Assembly (NCBI GenBank): GCA_004026145.2
Contig: CP034983.1
Span: 14,383,488-14,447,487 of the forward strand
Direction: 5' to 3'
Length of the DNA stretch: 64,000 nt
DNA from: Takifugu bimaculatus
Lineage: Eukaryota > Chordata > Actinopteri > Tetraodontiformes > Tetraodontidae
Part shown: positions 61,472 through 64,000 of the stretch, in pieces
Layout: each line of letters begins with the position of its first letter
Numbering within the stretch: position 1 is the stretch's first letter
Notes under the pieces: model-generated
Seen by the model: the letters and a program-made list of their open reading frames with translations, nothing else
What the model was told of the DNA's origin: nothing
Database searches by the model: none
Position numbers and translations under genes: made by a program

Positions 61472-62043
61472 ATGTGTGTTTTGTGCCCTCTCTGGTCAGC
61501 AAGTGACCCTGGATATGATCCCGGGGGATTAATTGTGAGATTCCCTGCGTCATCTGGGATTTACTGTTCCAAACCGGCGGGATCCTGCGGACGACATTGT
61601 GGGAATCCTGATCGATCTTTTTTGGGGTTTTTTTGGTCGGGGGGGTGTTTTGATTACTTTGTGACTGCCTCAGCGAGAGAATGGAGCGGCCCAAACTCTC
61701 TTACCTGCGTCCGACGCTTCTTTTCAGCGGTTACATAACGAAGCGGGCGATTGAGAAATGCTCTGAGCAGGAAGGTGCCCTTTCCTCCGGCCAGAGGAGA
61801 GGAAGTTCTGGCCTCTCAACCCTCCAGGCGCCCATAGAGCTCAGCAGGAGGCGTGTCGGTGGGTGGGTGTCGGGAAGAATGCCAGGGCCCTGAGCTACAC
61901 TCCCCCGTGCACGCCTGCCGCCCTCCATGACCTGGTCTCACAGTGTGTGCACGTGCAACTGTGGCCTGTGCACACTGGTGGAAGCCCCACGCTGAAAACC
62001 TTGATGAAAACTGGCCGCGGGTGCGGGAGATTTACTGCCGATG

Positions 62044-62088
<45 letters not shown>

Positions 62089-62818
62089 CCATCATCACCA
62101 TCGCCTGAGCTGTGGCGCAAAACAAGAGAGGGGATGTTGCTGCTGCCTGCACGTAATCTCTGGCACAGCTGTCGTCCGGTGGACATTTCTGCCCAAACCA
62201 CGCTGATACGCAACCTGTTTACAACTTTACAGGCAAAATTCAAAAACACGTGGTCCTCTTGTGACAGGAACCACATCCGGCCCAAATAAAGGGGCATCCA
62301 GCATTGGCGTTCAGGTTCCACTGGCATGGCCACTGCTGCTAGCTGACATCAGGCCCTTTACAGTACCAGTGATGCATGCAAGGCTTTCTCCAGTACAAGG
62401 GGAGGATTACAGTACCCGCCCCCTGTAGTAATGCTAGCTCACTCCATCCAGAATGAAATAAATGCCTTTTTTTTTTTTAAAGCGACAGTGTAAAAAGGAA
62501 AACAAGGCACGCTAAACAGAAATAGGATGCATTTTCAGCGGATTCCAAACAAGTTTACGGCTTTTCTCGTGGCTCTGGGTTTGCGCCTACTGAACAATGG
62601 AGGTTTCCGTCATGTTATTGCCCAACGCAGGAACCTGTCGGCGGAGCGCGCTGGCAAACAAGCGGCGCAAATAAAATACTATATTTCAAGGAAAGGAAAA
62701 GAAGGGAGGGAGGATAAATGGAATCATTCCCGCGCGTCTTACCTTTATCTGGACTTGAAGAAATGCTCTCCTCCTCTTTCGGATTTGCAACCTGTGTTAT
62801 TATGGACGTGTTGTCCAT
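46213..62818 (-). CDS. ctdspl: ctdspl, small RNA polymerase II CTD phosphatase
   Basis: SCP3-type HAD-family phosphatase that removes phosphate from Ser5 of the Pol II CTD and from other nuclear targets; in vertebrates it acts with REST in silencing neuronal genes. Exons on minus: 62818-62743, 53469-53303, 51772-51740 (cassette), 50385-50284, 47653-47597, 47112-47020, 46937-46752, 46338-46213. This gives 268 aa, or 279 with the cassette (human 265/276). The N-terminus MDNTSIITQVANPKEEE matches CTDSPL, not CTDSP1. The catalytic DXDXT motif is DLDETLVHSS in the exon at 50284-50385. Other blocks are [35 protein letters not shown] and RVIIVDNSPASYIFHPENA. All phases agree. The intron after exon 47653-47597 holds mir-26a, as in human CTDSPL. 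Intron 1 is about 9.3 kb. Confidence 0.96.
47404..47474 (-). ncRNA. mir26a: mir-26a precursor hairpin
   Basis: On the minus strand, 47466 to 47445 is identical to the 22-nt mature miR-26a-5p (starts TTCAAGTAATCC, ends GATAGGCT). The opposite arm, 47429 to 47408, reads CCTATGCTTGATTACTTG..., closely matching miR-26a-3p, with a short loop between them, so a hairpin forms. It lies in a ctdspl intron in the same orientation, the ancient arrangement in which CTDSP-family phosphatases host miR-26 genes. The 5p has CC at bases 11-12, where miR-26b differs, so it is 26a. It is probably co-transcribed with ctdspl and targets cell-cycle and EZH2-type mRNAs in other vertebrates. Confidence 0.96.
47654..50283 (-). 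other. ctdspl intron, non-coding
   Basis: No exon is supported. It includes a 70-bp TG microsatellite at 49531-49600 and a poly-C stretch near 49219-49230. Confidence 0.6.
49531..49600. repeat. (TG)n microsatellite, 70 bp
   Basis: An uninterrupted run of 35 TG units in a ctdspl intron. Confidence 0.95.
51246..51305. repeat. (GT)n microsatellite, 60 bp
   Basis: A run of about 30 GT units in the ctdspl intron before exon 50385-50284, downstream of the cassette exon in transcript order. Confidence 0.95.
51740..51772 (-). CDS. ctdspl: ctdspl 33-bp cassette exon
   Basis: On minus, TTCTTCAG precedes 33 bases that read CDQVQVLPISS, followed by the donor GTATGT, in phase 0 at both ends. Human CTDSPL isoform 1 has GDQRQVIPIPS at the same position (from memory), also 11 residues and absent from isoform 2. 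The skipped and included forms both stay in frame with PPAKFLLPEV. Too short to be found as a long open frame. Confidence 0.75.
51784..51829. repeat. GACAGGGA-type purine repeat next to the ctdspl cassette exon
   Basis: Imperfect copies of AGACAGGG. On the ctdspl strand it is a pyrimidine-rich (CCCTGTCT)n tract, directly upstream of the cassette exon acceptor. Confidence 0.8.
52904..52922. repeat. (GT)n short repeat
   Basis: About nine GT units in a ctdspl intron. Confidence 0.75.
61440..61470. repeat. (TG)n microsatellite
   Basis: About fifteen TG units in ctdspl intron 1. Confidence 0.9.
62043..62101. repeat. (CAT)n trinucleotide repeat
   Basis: About eighteen CAT/ATC units with a few CAC interruptions, in ctdspl intron 1. 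Confidence 0.93.
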
Positions 62819-63350
62819 GGAAACGAGATGTTGTACACCTACGGCTACACCGCTTTTGGTTGTTGTTGTTTGTTTTTTGTTTTTTTAGTCCTCGGTAAAC
62901 ATTACCAAAGCGTTACTACTACAGTCTCTCGGGCTCCAGTCGTCTGCTGTGCGCAGCAGCATTAAAATCCCGTCTCATTCGGAGCGTGCAGTCCCATTTC
63001 CCCGGAGCTCACAAACGCGCGAGAGAAGGCGAAATATCAGCGGCCGAAGCGGAGATCCAACATCCGCGGTGGTGACAGTGCGGGAGGCGAACAAAGCGTC
63101 AGTCCCGCATTCAGGGTCGTGCGTGTCCGCTGTGGTTGTTGCAGGCAGCATATCACCCCGCCTGCTGCTGCCGCTGCGCGCTCCGGCTGCGCTCCGCACA
63201 CTACAATATCAGCTGCGCTCTACAGTGTTTATCCAGAGATGGCGACCGTCCTGCTCCCGCAGGGGCCGCGCACAGCTCAGCTCCAACAACAGCAATACGT
63301 CGACGCGATCAGTCCGCCCACCTCTCCGCGTCCGCTGCCGTGTGTGTGTG
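62600..63350 (-). promoter_or_regulatory. ctdspl CpG-rich promoter and 5' UTR region
   Basis: CpG density rises sharply around the ctdspl start codon (62818) and peaks at about 62930-63340. The ATG context on minus is TCC-ATG-G. The transcription start is probably between 62.9 and 63.3 kb. No TATA box is obvious, as expected for a CpG-type promoter. Confidence 0.6.
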
Positions 63351-64000
63351 TGTGTTTTTTCTTTAATAATAAAAAAAGAAAAGAAAAAGAACCTTAGATT
63401 CGAATCGGAAATGCGCCTTTTGCGCCAGATGAGGAGGTTAACTAGCAACCACATCATAATTTTATATAACTCTAGGGTCAAAAGTCCATCAACCCCACCC
63501 ACCATAAGGAATTCATTCCTCTCCGGTTCTGCATTTTCGGCAACATTCTCCACAAAAGTGTTACATTAGAAGTAGATTCTTGAATATAAATAAAGTGATA
63601 TATTCAATAATTTTGTCTGGCACCCGCGTCAGGAGACGAAAACATGAATTTATCATTATTTATTGTCAAGCATCGGTCTAATTTAATCACTGAGCATTAA
63701 TTTCTTAAAAAACATCTAGCTGAAAATTTAATGACCTAATAGATTTTGGTTTAAACAAATTGCGCAGCCACACAAAAATCCTTTAATTCCAGCAATTTAA
63801 ATTATAAAATGGTTAAGGAATACATGTCTGATGGTTCTAAAAAGATAAATAATCCAATGCTGGGCTGGAAGGACCCTGTATATACAATGATGGCATCACC
63901 AAGGTCACTTTCCTCTGACTTGACAGAGAACTGACGAACATCTCGCTGCAGATGGAGAAATGTTCTGCATGGTAAATAACTCGACCTTCGCCTCAGGCCC
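63351..64000. other. Upstream flank of ctdspl
   Basis: AT-rich DNA with no feature I can support. Confidence 0.5.

Larger units (their letters stand above)
53470..62742 (-). other. ctdspl intron 1, about 9.3 kb, non-coding
   Basis: Unusually long for this compact locus. It contains scattered low-complexity DNA (CTCG repeat near 56023-56042, TG run 61440-61470, CAT run 62043-62100). No coding exon, hairpin RNA or transposon end was recognised. Conserved regulatory elements are plausible but cannot be judged from one sequence. Confidence 0.55.

Noticed and set aside
1..64000. CRISPR arrays, prophage, operons or other prokaryotic systems
   Set aside because: The window is intron-rich vertebrate DNA; the direct repeats present are microsatellites and transposon duplications.

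Overview
This window is vertebrate nuclear DNA from a fish with a compact genome, most likely a pufferfish (Takifugu/Tetraodon type) or another small-genome percomorph. The evidence is: multi-exon genes with GT-AG introns mostly 70-110 bp long; many CA/GT microsatellites; fish-type hAT and LINE remnants; and a gene block matching human 3p22 (CTDSPL-VILL-PLCD1-DLEC1, order from memory). I saw no bacterial or viral features, tRNA, rRNA or CRISPR array.

Layout. 1-4.5 kb: 5' end of a MAP3K2/MAP3K3-type kinase on the minus strand (one clear coding exon, plus a candidate exon carrying only the start codon). 4.5-12.8 kb: no supported coding exon; a CpG-rich block with a perfect CRE at 11.2-11.5 kb is a promoter candidate. 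12.8-21.0 kb: dlec1, minus, 37 exons placed. 21.9-22.2 kb: one unassigned minus-strand candidate exon. 22.6-26.4 kb: spag6, minus, with a hAT-like DNA transposon in one intron. 28.2-35.4 kb: plcd1, plus, complete in 15 exons. 36.2-41.8 kb: villin-like gene (vill), minus, 19 coding exons. 43.2-43.7 kb: a LINE fragment with an 11-bp target-site duplication. 46.2-62.8 kb: ctdspl, minus, carrying mir-26a in an intron and a short cassette exon. 62.6-63.4 kb: CpG-rich ctdspl promoter region.

Function. dlec1 (a CFAP-class protein with ASH/MSP domains) and spag6 (armadillo-repeat central-pair protein) are both axonemal/ciliary genes. They lie in tandem, and an RFX X-box-like motif sits about 270 bp upstream of the proposed dlec1 start. 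plcd1 (phosphoinositide hydrolysis) and vill (actin bundling/severing) are convergent, with poly(A) signals about 30 bp apart. ctdspl (small CTD phosphatase) hosts mir-26a, the conserved host/miRNA pairing.

Oddities. Four conserved exons (two in dlec1, two in vill) each carry one extra base that breaks the frame inside a homologous block. A fifth junction in dlec1 is ambiguous. plcd1, spag6 and ctdspl show none. Two introns (plcd1 intron 5, vill intron 5) appear to be GC-AG, both with the donor AG|GCAGGTTTC. I found no previously undescribed biological system. The novelty is in gene structure, transposon footprints and sequence-quality questions. Exon coordinates were derived by hand from splice signals, reading-frame phase and remembered protein families, so single-base slips are possible.
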